Shown: positions 18,002-26,852 of the stretch, in pieces
Position numbering within the stretch: the stretch's first letter is position 1
How the letters are laid out: each line of letters opens with the position of its first letter
Origin: Gammaproteobacteria bacterium
GTDB lineage: Bacteria > Pseudomonadota > Gammaproteobacteria > CAIRSR01
Length of the DNA stretch: 64,000 nucleotides
Assembly: GCA_963575715.1 (NCBI GenBank)
Contig: CAUYTW010000111.1
Span: 1-64,000 of the forward strand
Direction: 5' to 3'
Notes under the pieces: model-generated
Databases searched by the model: none
What the model was told of the DNA's origin: nothing
The model's input: the letters and a program-made list of their open reading frames with translations, nothing else
Position numbers and translations under genes: made by a program

Positions 18002-18447
18002 ATCAAACCGATTTTGAGGCGCTGTTAAGCGATACGACAAAGTGTATAGTCAATGACATTACTTGGATGGATGACGAGGATCATTCACCAACATTGGAAT
18101 TTAGGGTTGAAGTGAAATCAGATGCGGGGTATCCGATTTTCATTAAGGGTAGCTACAACACGCTTGCAAGCACATTAAGTTATACGCTGATTCATCGTGG
18201 CAGTGGTCGAATTTATGCATTGGATCTCGGCAAGGATCATCATAATCCAAGCTGTACTAATACGGGCGAAAAACACAAACATCGTTGGAATGAGCCAGTA
18301 CGTGATAAAGAAGCCTATGTGCCGGATGATATTACCGCACCATTAAATGATCCCGTCGCGGTCTGGAAGCAATTCTGCGTAGAGGCCAGTATTCAACACA
18401 ACGGCGTACTGTATCCGCCGCAACCTTACCAGATGATTATCTTATGA
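17998..18447 (+). CDS. Hypothetical protein, DUF6978-like
   Basis: A 149-residue soluble protein. The segment LGKDHHNPS...GEKHKHRWNEP and the ending DDITAPLNDPVAVWKQFC resemble DUF6978 proteins, which are of unknown function and are often coded beside DUF1828 proteins. The His-rich centre could bind metal, but this is only suggested. It is coupled to hsdS upstream and to the DUF1828 gene downstream by ATGA overlaps. Confidence 0.65.
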   Translation: MNQTDFEALLSDTTKCIVNDITWMDDEDHSPTLEFRVEVKSDAGYPIFIKGSYNTLASTLSYTLIHRGSGRIYALDLGKDHHNPSCTNTGEKHKHRWNEPVRDKEAYVPDDITAPLNDPVAVWKQFCVEASIQHNGVLYPPQPYQMIIL

Positions 18448-19214
18448 ATCAATCATTTTGCGAAACAATTCGCCAAAACTTGGGCCTGTTATTTTCTTGT
18501 AATTGGGTAAATGGTTATATCCGAATTCGCACGCCATTTCTTTATCCAGATGGAGACGTGATCGATCTATTTGTACAAGAACAGGATGGATATATAACTA
18601 TCACGGACTTAGGAGAAACGCTGCGGTGGTTGCGAAATCAAAGTATTGCGCCACGTCGATCTCCTAAACAGACACGGATTATTGAAGATATTTGTCTGAC
18701 GCATGGTTTAGAATTTTTTCGTGGAATGCTTTTGGCGCGAGTCAAGCCCAATGATCATATTGCGGCGGTGCTGATGCGTATTGCCCAAGGGTCTCTGCGG
18801 GTAGCGGATATTTGGTTCACCATGCGGACACGGTCGCTAGAAAGTGTGACGGATGAAGTAGGCGTTTTTCTATTGGATAAAGGCGTGGCGTTTGAGCGTA
18901 ACCAATCTTTGGTTGGGCGTTCTGGTAGAACGTGGCGTCCTGATTTTCATACGCGGATGTTAAAAAGTAGCTCGCTTGTTTATGTTTTGAGCACAGGTAG
19001 CCGGGCGGCTGCAAAAAATGTTACGGAGCATGTTTTAGCGTCATGGTATGACTTAAATAATTTTCGCATTGGTCCAGAAAGTTTACGTTTTATCTCGCTA
19101 TTCGATGACACTATGGATGTATGGAGTGATAATGATTTTAATCTTTTGCAGGATCTCTCGGTAATTACGCGATGGTCACAACCCGACGAATTTATCGAAT
19201 TATTGGCGGCTTAG
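18444..19214 (+). CDS. DUF1828/DUF1829 domain protein
   Basis: A 256-residue protein. The N-terminal DUF1828 part (RIRTPFLYPDGDVIDLFV, ITDLGETLRWL) is followed by a DUF1829-like C-terminal part. Such proteins occur on prophages and mobile islands; their function is unknown, and association with toxin-antitoxin or nuclease modules has been suggested. It is the last gene of the coupled operon hsdM-HEPN-MNT-HEPN-hsdS-DUF6978-DUF1828. The island box and hsdS fragment follow within 100 bases. Confidence 0.75.
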   Translation: MNQSFCETIRQNLGLLFSCNWVNGYIRIRTPFLYPDGDVIDLFVQEQDGYITITDLGETLRWLRNQSIAPRRSPKQTRIIEDICLTHGLEFFRGMLLARVKPNDHIAAVLMRIAQGSLRVADIWFTMRTRSLESVTDEVGVFLLDKGVAFERNQSLVGRSGRTWRPDFHTRMLKSSSLVYVLSTGSRAAAKNVTEHVLASWYDLNNFRIGPESLRFISLFDDTMDVWSDNDFNLLQDLSVITRWSQPDEFIELLAA

Positions 19215-19249
19215 GCCACCAAAGTTGCACGGCAACCCAATACCGGCTG

Positions 19250-19267
19250 GCATGGCGAGCAACAAAA
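19250..19267 (+). repeat. Cassette-boundary box, copy 2
   Basis: Identical to the 18-base box at 11701-11718 and in the same relation to its surroundings: after the accessory pair, before an hsdS 3'-end fragment. Similarity continues for a few A-rich bases after the box. Confidence 0.7.
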
Positions 19268-19279
19268 CAAAACTATAAA

Positions 19280-19323
19280 ACCCCTGCTGCTGCCGATGCC
19301 GAAATTATTGAGCGGGGAATTGA
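19280..19323 (+). pseudogene. hsdS 3'-end fragment, copy 2
   Basis: The stretch CTGCTGCCGATGCCGAAATT and the following ATTGAGCGGGGAATTGA match the LLPKLLSGEL end of hsdS, with a small internal duplication (CTGCCGATGCCG). It cannot be translated as part of any hsdS. It mirrors the fragment at 11729. Confidence 0.7.
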
Positions 19324-19346
19324 TGCCATGATTCTATTCTTAATCC

Positions 19347-19673
19347 TTATTCAAAAAGTGTAATAACTTTTGCCAACACTTCATCCATGATCGAACCAGG
19401 TAAGGTATCGACTTTGCGGGCATTACGGGCGGTCAAGTCGAGCACTCGGGGTTGATCACAGCGAACTACGCCGGTGGTTTTGACGCCGGTTAAGGGCACT
19501 GCGAATCCTAAGCGGCGCGCAAAATCACCCCCTTTGGTAATAGGTAGAATCACGGGTAGTTTAGTTACCTCGTTGAACTCAATCGGCGATATAACCAGCA
19601 CGGGACGGCTACCGCTTTGTTCATGGCCAGCCGTCGGATCGAGCGACACCAGGTAAATTTCGCCACGCTTCAT
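19347..19673 (-). CDS. MazF/PemK-family endoribonuclease toxin
   Basis: A 108-residue toxin with MKRGEIYLVSLDPTAGHEQSG at the start, PVLVISP, and the VRCDQPRVLDL strand near the end, as in MazF, PemK and ChpB. Family members cut mRNA at short sites. The frame overlaps the antitoxin gene upstream by 4 bases. It is complete and shows the usual length. This pair is on the strand opposite to the rest of the island and lies between the DUF1828 gene and hsdR. Confidence 0.92.
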   Translation of the reverse strand: MKRGEIYLVSLDPTAGHEQSGSRPVLVISPIEFNEVTKLPVILPITKGGDFARRLGFAVPLTGVKTTGVVRCDQPRVLDLTARNARKVDTLPGSIMDEVLAKVITLFE

Positions 19674-19924
19674 AATTCCCTACCTACTGCTGGTGCATCC
19701 ACCCATTCCCGTTCCTCGGCAGGTTGCGGTTGCGAGTAGTCCGAGGCGGCCAGCAACTCAGCGAGCGTATAGCGTGGTCGTGGGCAAGGGTTGACCACCA
19801 GACAGCCGTGATCGATGGTCAATCCTACCGGTGCGTCAGCTTGCAAGCGCAGTTGATCGAGAAAAGCCGGTGGGACAGTCAGCATGACCGATCCGCCGAC
19901 CTTGCGGAGGTGAGTTGTGTGCAT
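19670..19924 (-). CDS. MazE/AbrB-family antitoxin
   Basis: An 84-residue antitoxin with an N-terminal swapped-hairpin DNA-binding domain (HLRKVGGSVMLTVPPAFLDQL) and an acidic C-terminus likely to bind the MazF-like toxin. Antitoxins of this type repress their own promoter together with the toxin. The short AT-rich gap to the divergent hsdR contains a palindrome (19958) that could be its operator, so the pair may also influence hsdR expression. Confidence 0.88.
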   Translation of the reverse strand: MHTTHLRKVGGSVMLTVPPAFLDQLRLQADAPVGLTIDHGCLVVNPCPRPRYTLAELLAASDYSQPQPAEEREWVDAPAVGREL

Positions 19925-19957
19925 TGATATATTTTTCGTAAGTTAAAATTATATAAA

Positions 19958-19968
19958 AGTATAATACT
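19958..19968. promoter_or_regulatory. Candidate operator between MazE-like gene and hsdR
   Basis: AGTATAATACT is an odd palindrome (arms AGTAT/ATACT) in an AT-rich 84-bp divergent region. It also overlaps TATAAT on the + strand, but no -35 at the right distance was found. It is a plausible autoregulatory site for the antitoxin; this is not shown. Confidence 0.35.
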
Positions 19969-20008
19969 ATATCTAAATTTTCAACCTTACATAAGGCAGA
20001 AAATATTC

Positions 20009-23000
20009 ATGCCCTTAAACGAATCCACCCTTGAAGAAGCCACCCTGGAGTGGTTTTCAGAACTCGGCTATGCCATCGCCCACGGTCCGCACCTCGCCCC
20101 GGGCGAAACGGCGGCGGAGCGTGAATCATTCGGTGATGTTGTACTCGTGGAACGTTTACGTGCGGCCATCTGGCGATTGAACCCGGCCATTCCCGAAGAA
20201 TCCCGGGAAGAGGCAGTGCGTAAAGTGTTACGGGTGGGAACACCGGCGCTAGTGCAAACGAACCGCGCCTTTCATCGGATGTTGCGCGACGGCGTGCCGG
20301 TGGAATATCCGCGCCCTAGTGGAGGTATTGCTGGAGATTATGCGCGACTGGTGGATTTTGACAATGTAAACGCGAACGACTGGCTAGTGGTGAATCAGTT
20401 TACGGTAATCGAAGGGCAACATAATCGGCGACCGGACATTGTAATTTTCGTCAATGGACTGCCGCTGGCTGTAATTGAGTTAAAGAATTCGGCAGATGAA
20501 AAAGCAACCCTCTGGAGCGCCTACACCCAATTTCAGACGTACAAAGCCGAAATTGCCGCGTTACTGCATTACAACGAATTGCTGGTGGTGTCGGACGGTG
20601 TACAAGCACGCATTGGCTCGCTCACAGCGAATCAGGAGTGGTTTAAGGTCTGGCGCACAATTGACGGTGAGGACGACGCGCCGAAAACGGCGTTGGAACT
20701 TGAAGTGCTAATACGCGGGGTGTTTGAGCGTCAGAGGTTTCTTGATCTGCTCCAACATTTTATCGTCTTCGAGGAAGACCCCGACTCGGGCACGCTGCAC
20801 AAAATCATCGCGGGCTACCACCAATTCCACGCGGTGAATGCCGCAGTGGAAAAAACCGTCCGTGCGAGCGGCCAATCAGGTGATCGTCGTGCGGGGGTGG
20901 TCTGGCATACGCAGGGCAGCGGAAAAAGTTTTTCGATGCTTTTCTATGCGGCCAGAATTGCGCGCCATCCCCCAATGCAAAATCCAACATTAGTTATTTT
21001 GACCGACCGTAATGATTTGGACGATCAACTTTTCGGTCAATTCCAACGCTGTCATGACCTTCTCGGGCAAATGCCGGTGCAGGCCGCAAATCGAGGGAAT
21101 CTCCGCGAATTGTTAGCCGTGGCCAGTGGCGGAGTAGTCTTTACCACAATCCAAAAGTTTCTCCCGGAGAAGGGCGAAAAAATGCACGGCCTGAGCGACC
21201 GCCGGAACATCATTGTGATTGCGGATGAGGCACACCGCAGCCAATACGATTTGATCGACGGCTTCGCCCGACATCTGCGCGACGCGCTGCCGAATGCGTC
21301 GTTCATTGGTTTTACCGGTACGCCCATCGAAAAGACCGACGCGAATACCCGGGCGGTGTTTGGCGATTACATCAGCATTTACGACATTCAGCGTGCCGTT
21401 GCCGACCAGGCCACGGTGCCGATCTATTACGAAAGTCGTATTTCAAAACTCAGCATGAATGCTGCCGAATTACCAAAGATTGACGCTGAATTCGAGGAGA
21501 TTACCGAAGGAGAAGAGCTGACAAAAAAGGAAAAGCTCAAGACCAAATGGGCCGCGCTGGAGGCGTTAGTAGGTGATCAGAAACGTATCGCACTCATCGC
21601 CGATGATCTGGTAACGCACTTCGAGAAGCGTGTAGAGGCAATGGACGGGAAAGCGATGATTGTATGCATGAGTCGCCGTATCTGCATAGATCTCTACAAG
21701 GCCATCATCTCGTTACGTCCTAGCTGGGCCAGTGCCAAAGATGACGATATTGATACCGAGAAGAGTCAAGCCTGTGTAGTGAAAGTGGTGATGACCGGCG
21801 GCGCTGATGATGGTCCTGATTGGCAGCCACACATTCGCAACAAAGAAAAGCGCCGAAAACTGGCCAACCGTTTCAAGGATAGCCGCGATTCGTTTCGTAT
21901 AGTGATCGTGCGCGATATGTGGCTGACTGGCTTTGACGCACCCTGCTTGCACACCATGTATGCCGACAAGCCGATGCAAGGTCACGGCCTCATGCAGGCA
22001 ATCGCCCGTGTAAACCGCGTTTTTCGTGACAAGCCCGGCGGATTGGTCGTGGATTATCTGGGCCTCGCGAATCAACTCAAACAGGCGCTTGCGACTTACA
22101 CCGAAAGCGGTGGAAAAGGGGATCCAACTTTCGACACGGCACAGGCCATCGCGGTGATGCTGGAAAAATACGGCATTGCCTGCGATCTGTTACACGGCTT
22201 CCACTGGGATAAATGGACTACAGGTAAACCAGCGGAACGTCTTGCCTTAATTCCTGCAGGGCAAGAGCACATCCTCGAACAAAAGGACGGCAAGAAACGC
22301 TTTGTGCAAGTCGTGACTGCACTCTCCCGTGCTTTCGCGCTCTGTGCCGCGAGCGACGAGGCCACGGAAATTCATGACGATGTGAGTTTCTTCCAAGCCC
22401 TTCAAGCCGCACTGAATAAACAAAGTGGTAGTAGCAAGCGGACACCTGAACAAATCGATGCCGCCATTCGCCAGCTTGTGTCTAAAGCCATCACCACGGA
22501 AGGCCAAGTGATCGATATCTTTACTGCCGCAGGATTACCAAAACCGGATATTTCCATTCTAAGCGATCAGTTCCTCGTTGAAGTGCGCGGAATGAAACAT
22601 AAAAATGTTGCCGCCGAATTATTAGCGAAATTACTCAAAGATGAAATCAAAACACGCTCGAAATGCAATCTCGTACAAAGTCAACTTTTTTCCGAAAAAC
22701 TCAAGAAAACTCTTAATACTTACCACAATCGCGCCATATCTTCGATTGAAGTTCTCGAAGAACTGATTACGCTGGCGAAGGAAATGGACACCGCAACGAA
22801 ACGCGGCCAAGATCTCGGTTTAACCGATGACGAAATCGCATTTTATGATGCTCTTGCCGCGAATGAATCTGCTGTGAAGGCGATGGGAGACGACAAGTTG
22901 AAAGTGATAGCGGTGGAACTCATCACCCAGGTGAGAAAGAGCGTCACCATTGACTGGACATTACGAGAAGGTGCACGGGCAAAAATTCGAGTGATGGTAA

Positions 23001-23104
23001 AACGCATTCTGAATAAATACGGCTATCCGCCAGACCTTCAGGAAAAAGCAGTGCAAACCGTTCTTGCACAGGCGGAGTTACTTTGTGCAACTTGGACAAG
23101 TTAA
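20009..23104 (+). CDS. hsdR: Type I restriction endonuclease subunit HsdR
   Basis: A 1031-residue restriction and translocation subunit. The N-terminal nuclease centre is visible as [10 protein letters not shown]...AVIELKN (about residues 141-158). The SF2 helicase motor has motif [11 protein letters not shown] (about 303), motif II DEAH (about 405) and motif III FTGTPI. The C-terminus is the HsdR helical region. It cuts foreign DNA after ATP-driven translocation when bound to HsdM and HsdS. It is separated from hsdM-hsdS by the MazEF-like pair and has its own start region. Its last 250 bases are repeated in the remnant at 13472. Confidence 0.95.
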   Translation: MPLNESTLEEATLEWFSELGYAIAHGPHLAPGETAAERESFGDVVLVERLRAAIWRLNPAIPEESREEAVRKVLRVGTPALVQTNRAFHRMLRDGVPVEYPRPSGGIAGDYARLVDFDNVNANDWLVVNQFTVIEGQHNRRPDIVIFVNGLPLAVIELKNSADEKATLWSAYTQFQTYKAEIAALLHYNELLVVSDGVQARIGSLTANQEWFKVWRTIDGEDDAPKTALELEVLIRGVFERQRFLDLLQHFIVFEEDPDSGTLHKIIAGYHQFHAVNAAVEKTVRASGQSGDRRAGVVWHTQGSGKSFSMLFYAARIARHPPMQNPTLVILTDRNDLDDQLFGQFQRCHDLLGQMPVQAANRGNLRELLAVASGGVVFTTIQKFLPEKGEKMHGLSDRRNIIVIADEAHRSQYDLIDGFARHLRDALPNASFIGFTGTPIEKTDANTRAVFGDYISIYDIQRAVADQATVPIYYESRISKLSMNAAELPKIDAEFEEITEGEELTKKEKLKTKWAALEALVGDQKRIALIADDLVTHFEKRVEAMDGKAMIVCMSRRICIDLYKAIISLRPSWASAKDDDIDTEKSQACVVKVVMTGGADDGPDWQPHIRNKEKRRKLANRFKDSRDSFRIVIVRDMWLTGFDAPCLHTMYADKPMQGHGLMQAIARVNRVFRDKPGGLVVDYLGLANQLKQALATYTESGGKGDPTFDTAQAIAVMLEKYGIACDLLHGFHWDKWTTGKPAERLALIPAGQEHILEQKDGKKRFVQVVTALSRAFALCAASDEATEIHDDVSFFQALQAALNKQSGSSKRTPEQIDAAIRQLVSKAITTEGQVIDIFTAAGLPKPDISILSDQFLVEVRGMKHKNVAAELLAKLLKDEIKTRSKCNLVQSQLFSEKLKKTLNTYHNRAISSIEVLEELITLAKEMDTATKRGQDLGLTDDEIAFYDALAANESAVKAMGDDKLKVIAVELITQVRKSVTIDWTLREGARAKIRVMVKRILNKYGYPPDLQEKAVQTVLAQAELLCATWTS

Positions 23105-23107
23105 CAA

Positions 23108-23126
23108 TAGGAGTTACGCAGTTGAA
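23108..23126 (+). repeat. Direct repeat at right edge of the RM island
   Basis: Identical 19-base partner of the sequence at 9007, located 4 bases after the hsdR stop. The two repeats bracket about 14.1 kb. To its right only the ParA remnant remains before the chromosomal-type gene for a pseudopilin. Confidence 0.7.
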
Positions 23127-23142
23127 AAATAGCAAGTCATTC

Positions 23143-23468
23143 AGTGGTTTAGTGATTGATTACGATTCATCGAAAGAATTTGATTCTTTTTATTCAGATC
23201 ATCCTAATGCCAATATAAAAACGGCGTTGGCTCCGGCATTTGAGTCTTAGCCGAAACCTATTGAAACGATTGAATGCGTTGAAGTAACAAGCAGGTCTGG
23301 ACTTTTTCTTGTTCCCGGTCATGTGAATCTCAGCGAATATGAGATTACGTTGTGAATAGCGCAAGAACTATCTGGATCCATTTAAGCATTAAAGAATTTA
23401 CCTGGCGCATTTTAATTTTTTTGTGCAACAAGTGGCCACCGCGCAAAAAGCCAACTACGTTCTAATTG
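23143..23468 (+). pseudogene. ParA-gene remnant
   Basis: About 325 bases match the ParA gene at 11960-12284 at high identity. Several codons have become stops: CAG to TAG at 23248, GGA to TGA near 23354, and CAA to TAA near 23385. The 5' end (including the Walker A) and the last two thirds are missing. It borders the pseudopilin gene directly. It shows that a second ParA module once followed hsdR. Confidence 0.9.
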
Positions 23469-23477
23469 CCAGTGCTT

Positions 23478-24029
23478 TCAACAGGTCGGTGCTGGACGCA
23501 CTACCCCCGGTCTTCCCACCAAGTTAATTTGCACTGTATTCTTATGCCTGGCATGACATAAGCTAAAATTGAATGAACCCGTCAACGGGGTTCCATTATT
23601 AATAGAACGGACAATGCCGTCAGGAGCGTAAGAAATGTAATTACTAAAAGCAGTGGATTGAACAGTGTCGCCAGCATCCAATGGATCATGAACACGTAAT
23701 ATAGTCTCTCCTGCGCTTGCCTGTAATATGGCATCATTATTCAGGTCAACAAAAATCATCCAGCCCGTTTCCCAGCTATTCGTTCCGTCAGTCTGACAAA
23801 CTTTTGTTGCAATTCCGCGTTGGAGAATGCACGCGACTACGCGCTGACCACGATTTACCGCTTCACTCCGTGCAAAATTGAGTGCAATTAGGAGATCGTT
23901 GGTATGTGTAACCTGACGATTGCTTTTAAGCAGGGCATTGAAGGATGGCATTCCCATCACCATCACTATCGCCATGATCGTTAGCATCACCATTACTTCA
24001 ATTAAAGTAAAACCTATGTTTTTATTCAT
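23478..24029 (-). CDS. Type IV pilin-like protein, FimT/GspH family
   Basis: A 183-residue pseudopilin. The prepilin cleavage site and methylated Phe region are plain (NKNIGFTLIEVMVMLTIMAI), followed by a hydrophobic helix and a GspH/FimT domain (ALNFARSEAVNRGQRV). It is processed by the prepilin peptidase and is likely a minor pilin or secretion pseudopilin. The C-terminal codons abut the ParA remnant, so the ending may have been affected by the island, but the length is normal. No other pilin gene is adjacent; a part of the type II secretion system lies at 53-59 kb. Confidence 0.87.
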   Translation of the reverse strand: MNKNIGFTLIEVMVMLTIMAIVMVMGMPSFNALLKSNRQVTHTNDLLIALNFARSEAVNRGQRVVACILQRGIATKVCQTDGTNSWETGWMIFVDLNNDAILQASAGETILRVHDPLDAGDTVQSTAFSNYISYAPDGIVRSINNGTPLTGSFNFSLCHARHKNTVQINLVGRPGVVRPAPTC

Positions 24030-24164
24030 TTGGAAATTTTTATAGCTTCGTGAGATTATGCGGCTGTCTGGTAATTGGTGAAAAACGTCAACATGTCAAC
24101 GAGATTAAAATCGTTTATCGATGTTATCGAGCATCACGTATTTGCGGCATGGAAACCACCGCTG

Positions 24165-24671
24165 TTACGCAATATGGGTTGATGAATGACGATCCTTTAA
24201 CCCAAAAATAATTTCATTTGAGTCGCGTAAGCGAGTAGCTAACAGTTTGGCAATATTAAAATTAAGTTTGGCAGCCACATTCGGTAGATGGATTAAATGG
24301 TTTCCGTTGAGTTTAAGAATAGTGCAATGATTTAGGGCACGAATCGACGCTGAACGTGGCTTTTTTTCCACCAGTGCCATCTCCCCAAAGCTTTCTCCAG
24401 GAGAGAGTCGGGCAATTTCAACCGGATGCGTGGTGGATGCTCCCTTGATTACCTGTACTTCTCCGGAAATCAGGATATAAAGCGATTCGCCCAGGTCGCC
24501 TTCATAAAATATATAATCACCAGCGGAAAATAGCTCTTTTTCTATTACGGTCAGAATTTCTACAAGGTCGCCACGCTGAAAACCAGTAAATAAATGTACC
24601 TGAGAAAGAAGGCGGACAAGTAAGGCATCCACTCGCAAACGCTCGGTAGGTTCATTATCTAAATTCGTCAT
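24165..24671 (-). CDS. Cyclic nucleotide-binding domain protein
   Basis: A 168-residue protein made of one CNB/cupin domain: ELFSAGDYIFYEGDLGESLYI, ISGEVQVIK, and the phosphate-binding cassette GESFGEMALVEKKPRSASIRA. There is no HTH, kinase or channel part, so it is a stand-alone sensor that would act through a partner. The start MTNLDN (24671) was chosen because the ten codons before it lie in repeat R1, whose right edge ends just before this ATG. The ligand (cAMP or other) cannot be told. Confidence 0.8.
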   Translation of the reverse strand: MTNLDNEPTERLRVDALLVRLLSQVHLFTGFQRGDLVEILTVIEKELFSAGDYIFYEGDLGESLYILISGEVQVIKGASTTHPVEIARLSPGESFGEMALVEKKPRSASIRALNHCTILKLNGNHLIHLPNVAAKLNFNIAKLLATRLRDSNEIIFGLKDRHSSTHIA

Positions 24672-24673
24672 CC

Positions 24674-24732
24674 AGCATTTACGGCGCGGAAACTCCAACA
24701 TATTAGGCGTGGAGAGGAAACGCCGTCCTCCT
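24674..24732 (-). repeat. Palindromic dispersed repeat R1, copy f (partial)
   Basis: Read on the minus strand, this is GAGGACGGCG, TTTCCTCTCCACGCC, then GAGTTTCCGCGCCG and the gene start ATGACG. It matches the copies at 49606 and 44538 in order and spacing. It is directly upstream of the cyclic-nucleotide-binding gene. Confidence 0.6.
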
Positions 24733-24816
24733 GTTAGTAGACTGTGGAATTAAATATTTCCGGTTTTTCCCGGTTGTTGCAGGAATTTGAAACAAAATAG
24801 CCAATTGAACATAAAT

Positions 24817-26325
24817 TCAGACCATCCGTGCCGCAATTATCAATTCTAGCTGACCAATACGCAAGTTAATATTCTTTTTAATCCGTTCTTTTTCTGCGGC
24901 TAATTCTTCCTCTAATTCTTTAATTCGCGCATCAATGCGTGAACTCATATAAAAATCCACATTAGATAAACCAAGAATTTTACGCAATTCCTGAATGGCG
25001 GTGCGCGTCTCACCCGTTAAGTATAAATATTGCGCTACAGCCTCTCGGGACGCAGGAATATTTCCTGCTGCACCTTCGGCGCGAGCAAGGAGTTTATACC
25101 AAGATGGCTCAAGTAAGTGATCACGCATGAATCCTTGAAGCAGATCTCGGGCTTCTTGCGGACGGTCGGCCTGGAGCAGGGCTTGTGCCTCGTTTACAGT
25201 CACAGCCGGGTTGTTCGGGTAAAGGTGTTGAATCCGCCGGTATGTCGTCAAGGCATTGGCGGTATTACCGCTTGCAATTTCGATGTCTGCCCAAGCAAGG
25301 AGATATTCGATGCGTTCTGGATCGGCGGCGAGCAATCGCTCGACTTCAACACGCGCCGTTTCCGGTTGATGATTAGCGATTAGCGCCAGGGCATAAGCAT
25401 AACGGGCGGCGGCAGCATTACGGTAGCTACCATTATTGAGGGCCTGTTTCATTTCTCGTAACTCTTGGGCTGGAGAGGTCAAAATTCGCACCTTGAGACG
25501 TGCCCGGATGAGATGATAAGCAAGCGAGTCTTGACGTTGACGGTAGGAAAATTGTTCTGTTCGATTACGGGCGTCGGCGATGCGTGACTCGGTGACCGGA
25601 TGATCACGGAGAAATTCCGGAAGCGCGCCGAGGTCATAATAGCGCGAACTTTTGTGTAGCCGTTCAAAGAAGCCTACCATGGCGCGTGGATCGAACCCGG
25701 CCCGCTGGAGGGATTGAATACCTACTCGATCTGCCTCTTGTTCATTGCCGCGTAGAAAGTCAAGTTGAATTTGTGTAGTTCCAGCGGCTGCGGCTACGAT
25801 TGCCGCCTCGCCTGCCTGACCATTTTGGCTCGCAATTACAATGGCAGCGAGCAAGGCGGCGATACTGGGAATGCTCATGTGTTCGGATATCTCTACCATG
25901 CGTGCGAGGTGATGTTGACTGACGTGTGACACTTCATGGGCAATGACCGCTGCCAGTTCACTTTCTGAGTCGGTTGCAAGGATCAGTCCGATATTAACCC
26001 CGATGTGGCCACCAGGGCCGGCAAAAGCGTTGATGGTTTGATCATTGACAACAAAAAAATCAAAATTTTGCGTTGGTATATCGCTGGCAGCGACAATTTG
26101 ATAACCGAGTGATCGCAGGTAATCGTTCACGACGGGATCATCGACAAAGGTCAGTGAGCGGCGCAGGTCACGCATGAAGGCATCTCCCAGACGGCGTTCT
26201 TCCTCGGGAGAGAGGTAGAGACTCGCAGATTCTCCGATAGTGGGCAGACGCGGATCCGGCGAACTTGCGACCGTCGGTCCAAAAAAAATGATCATTACCA
26301 ATGACGACAAAAAAAAGTGTTTCAA
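24817..26325 (-). CDS. bepA: M48 family periplasmic metalloprotease with TPR, BepA-like
   Basis: A 502-residue exported protease. A signal peptide (MKHFFLSSLVMIIFFGPTVAS) is followed by the M48 domain with zinc ligands HEVSH (in AVIAHEVSHVSQHH) and the downstream Glu in NEQEADRVG, then tetratricopeptide repeats in the C-terminal half. BepA (YfgC) assists or degrades outer-membrane protein complexes such as LptD and BamA. The order and length match the family. It is transcribed alone. Confidence 0.9.
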   Translation of the reverse strand: MKHFFLSSLVMIIFFGPTVASSPDPRLPTIGESASLYLSPEEERRLGDAFMRDLRRSLTFVDDPVVNDYLRSLGYQIVAASDIPTQNFDFFVVNDQTINAFAGPGGHIGVNIGLILATDSESELAAVIAHEVSHVSQHHLARMVEISEHMSIPSIAALLAAIVIASQNGQAGEAAIVAAAAGTTQIQLDFLRGNEQEADRVGIQSLQRAGFDPRAMVGFFERLHKSSRYYDLGALPEFLRDHPVTESRIADARNRTEQFSYRQRQDSLAYHLIRARLKVRILTSPAQELREMKQALNNGSYRNAAAARYAYALALIANHQPETARVEVERLLAADPERIEYLLAWADIEIASGNTANALTTYRRIQHLYPNNPAVTVNEAQALLQADRPQEARDLLQGFMRDHLLEPSWYKLLARAEGAAGNIPASREAVAQYLYLTGETRTAIQELRKILGLSNVDFYMSSRIDARIKELEEELAAEKERIKKNINLRIGQLELIIAARMV

Positions 26326-26477
26326 AGTAATGACTCCAGATAAATGGACATTATATTTCGTCGAAATAACGACGAGGTTATCGGTAGTGGGTCTCCCAGC
26401 CGGGCAGAGGCTGATAGGACGCGAGTCTATGGTAATATGTCCCTGTTCACTCGCAGCGAGCAGAACCTTGCGGTGTC

Positions 26478-26527
26478 AATCACCCCGCCCTAAAGGGCGA
26501 GGTTTCTCGGAGACACTGATGAATGTT
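26478..26527 (+). repeat. Palindromic dispersed repeat R1, copy e (partial)
   Basis: CACCCCGCCCTAAAGGGCGA is a hairpin, followed by GGTTTCTCGGAGACACTGATGAATG. The GGAGA plus ATGAATG edge is the same as in the copies at 45502 and 52752, but here the frame stops after four codons (ATG AAT GTT CGA TAA), so no gene uses it. Confidence 0.65.
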
Positions 26528-26593
26528 CGATAACTACCCACTATGTTTCCATATCCCTAAAATTCAGGGATTCTTTTATTTAGGAGAATGACG

Positions 26594-26824
26594 ATGGCGA
26601 ATTACGATCAAGTGCTTGATGCTTCTGGCCTCAACTGCCCACTGCCAATTTTACGCGCTAAAAAGGCGCTTGCCGCCATGGAAAGTGGCAAGGTGTTACG
26701 GATTATTGCCACCGACCCTGGCTCGGTTAAAGATTTTGACTCTTTTGCCAAGCAAACCGGCAATCAACTGTTAGAATCCGGTGAAGAGGACGGCAAGTTC
26801 GTCTTCCTCATCAAGAAAGCCTAA
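26594..26824 (+). CDS. tusA: TusA-family sulfur carrier protein
   Basis: A 76-residue TusA/SirA fold with the sulfur-carrying Cys in LDASGLNCPLPILRAKKAL. TusA passes sulfane sulfur between rhodaneses, DsrE-type proteins and tRNA-thiolation or sulfur-oxidation enzymes. Of two possible ATGs I chose 26594, because AGGAGA (26582) is 7 bases from it and only 1 base from the ATG at 26588. The gene is followed after 28 bases by dsrE2, the common tusA-dsrE2 arrangement of sulfur oxidisers. Confidence 0.93.
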   Translation: MANYDQVLDASGLNCPLPILRAKKALAAMESGKVLRIIATDPGSVKDFDSFAKQTGNQLLESGEEDGKFVFLIKKA

Positions 26825-26852
26825 TCCCGTCCTATTTTTTTAAGGCTATCCT

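Noticed and set aside
26520-26534. Tiny gene starting at the R1 edge ATGAATG
   Set aside because: It stops after four codons.
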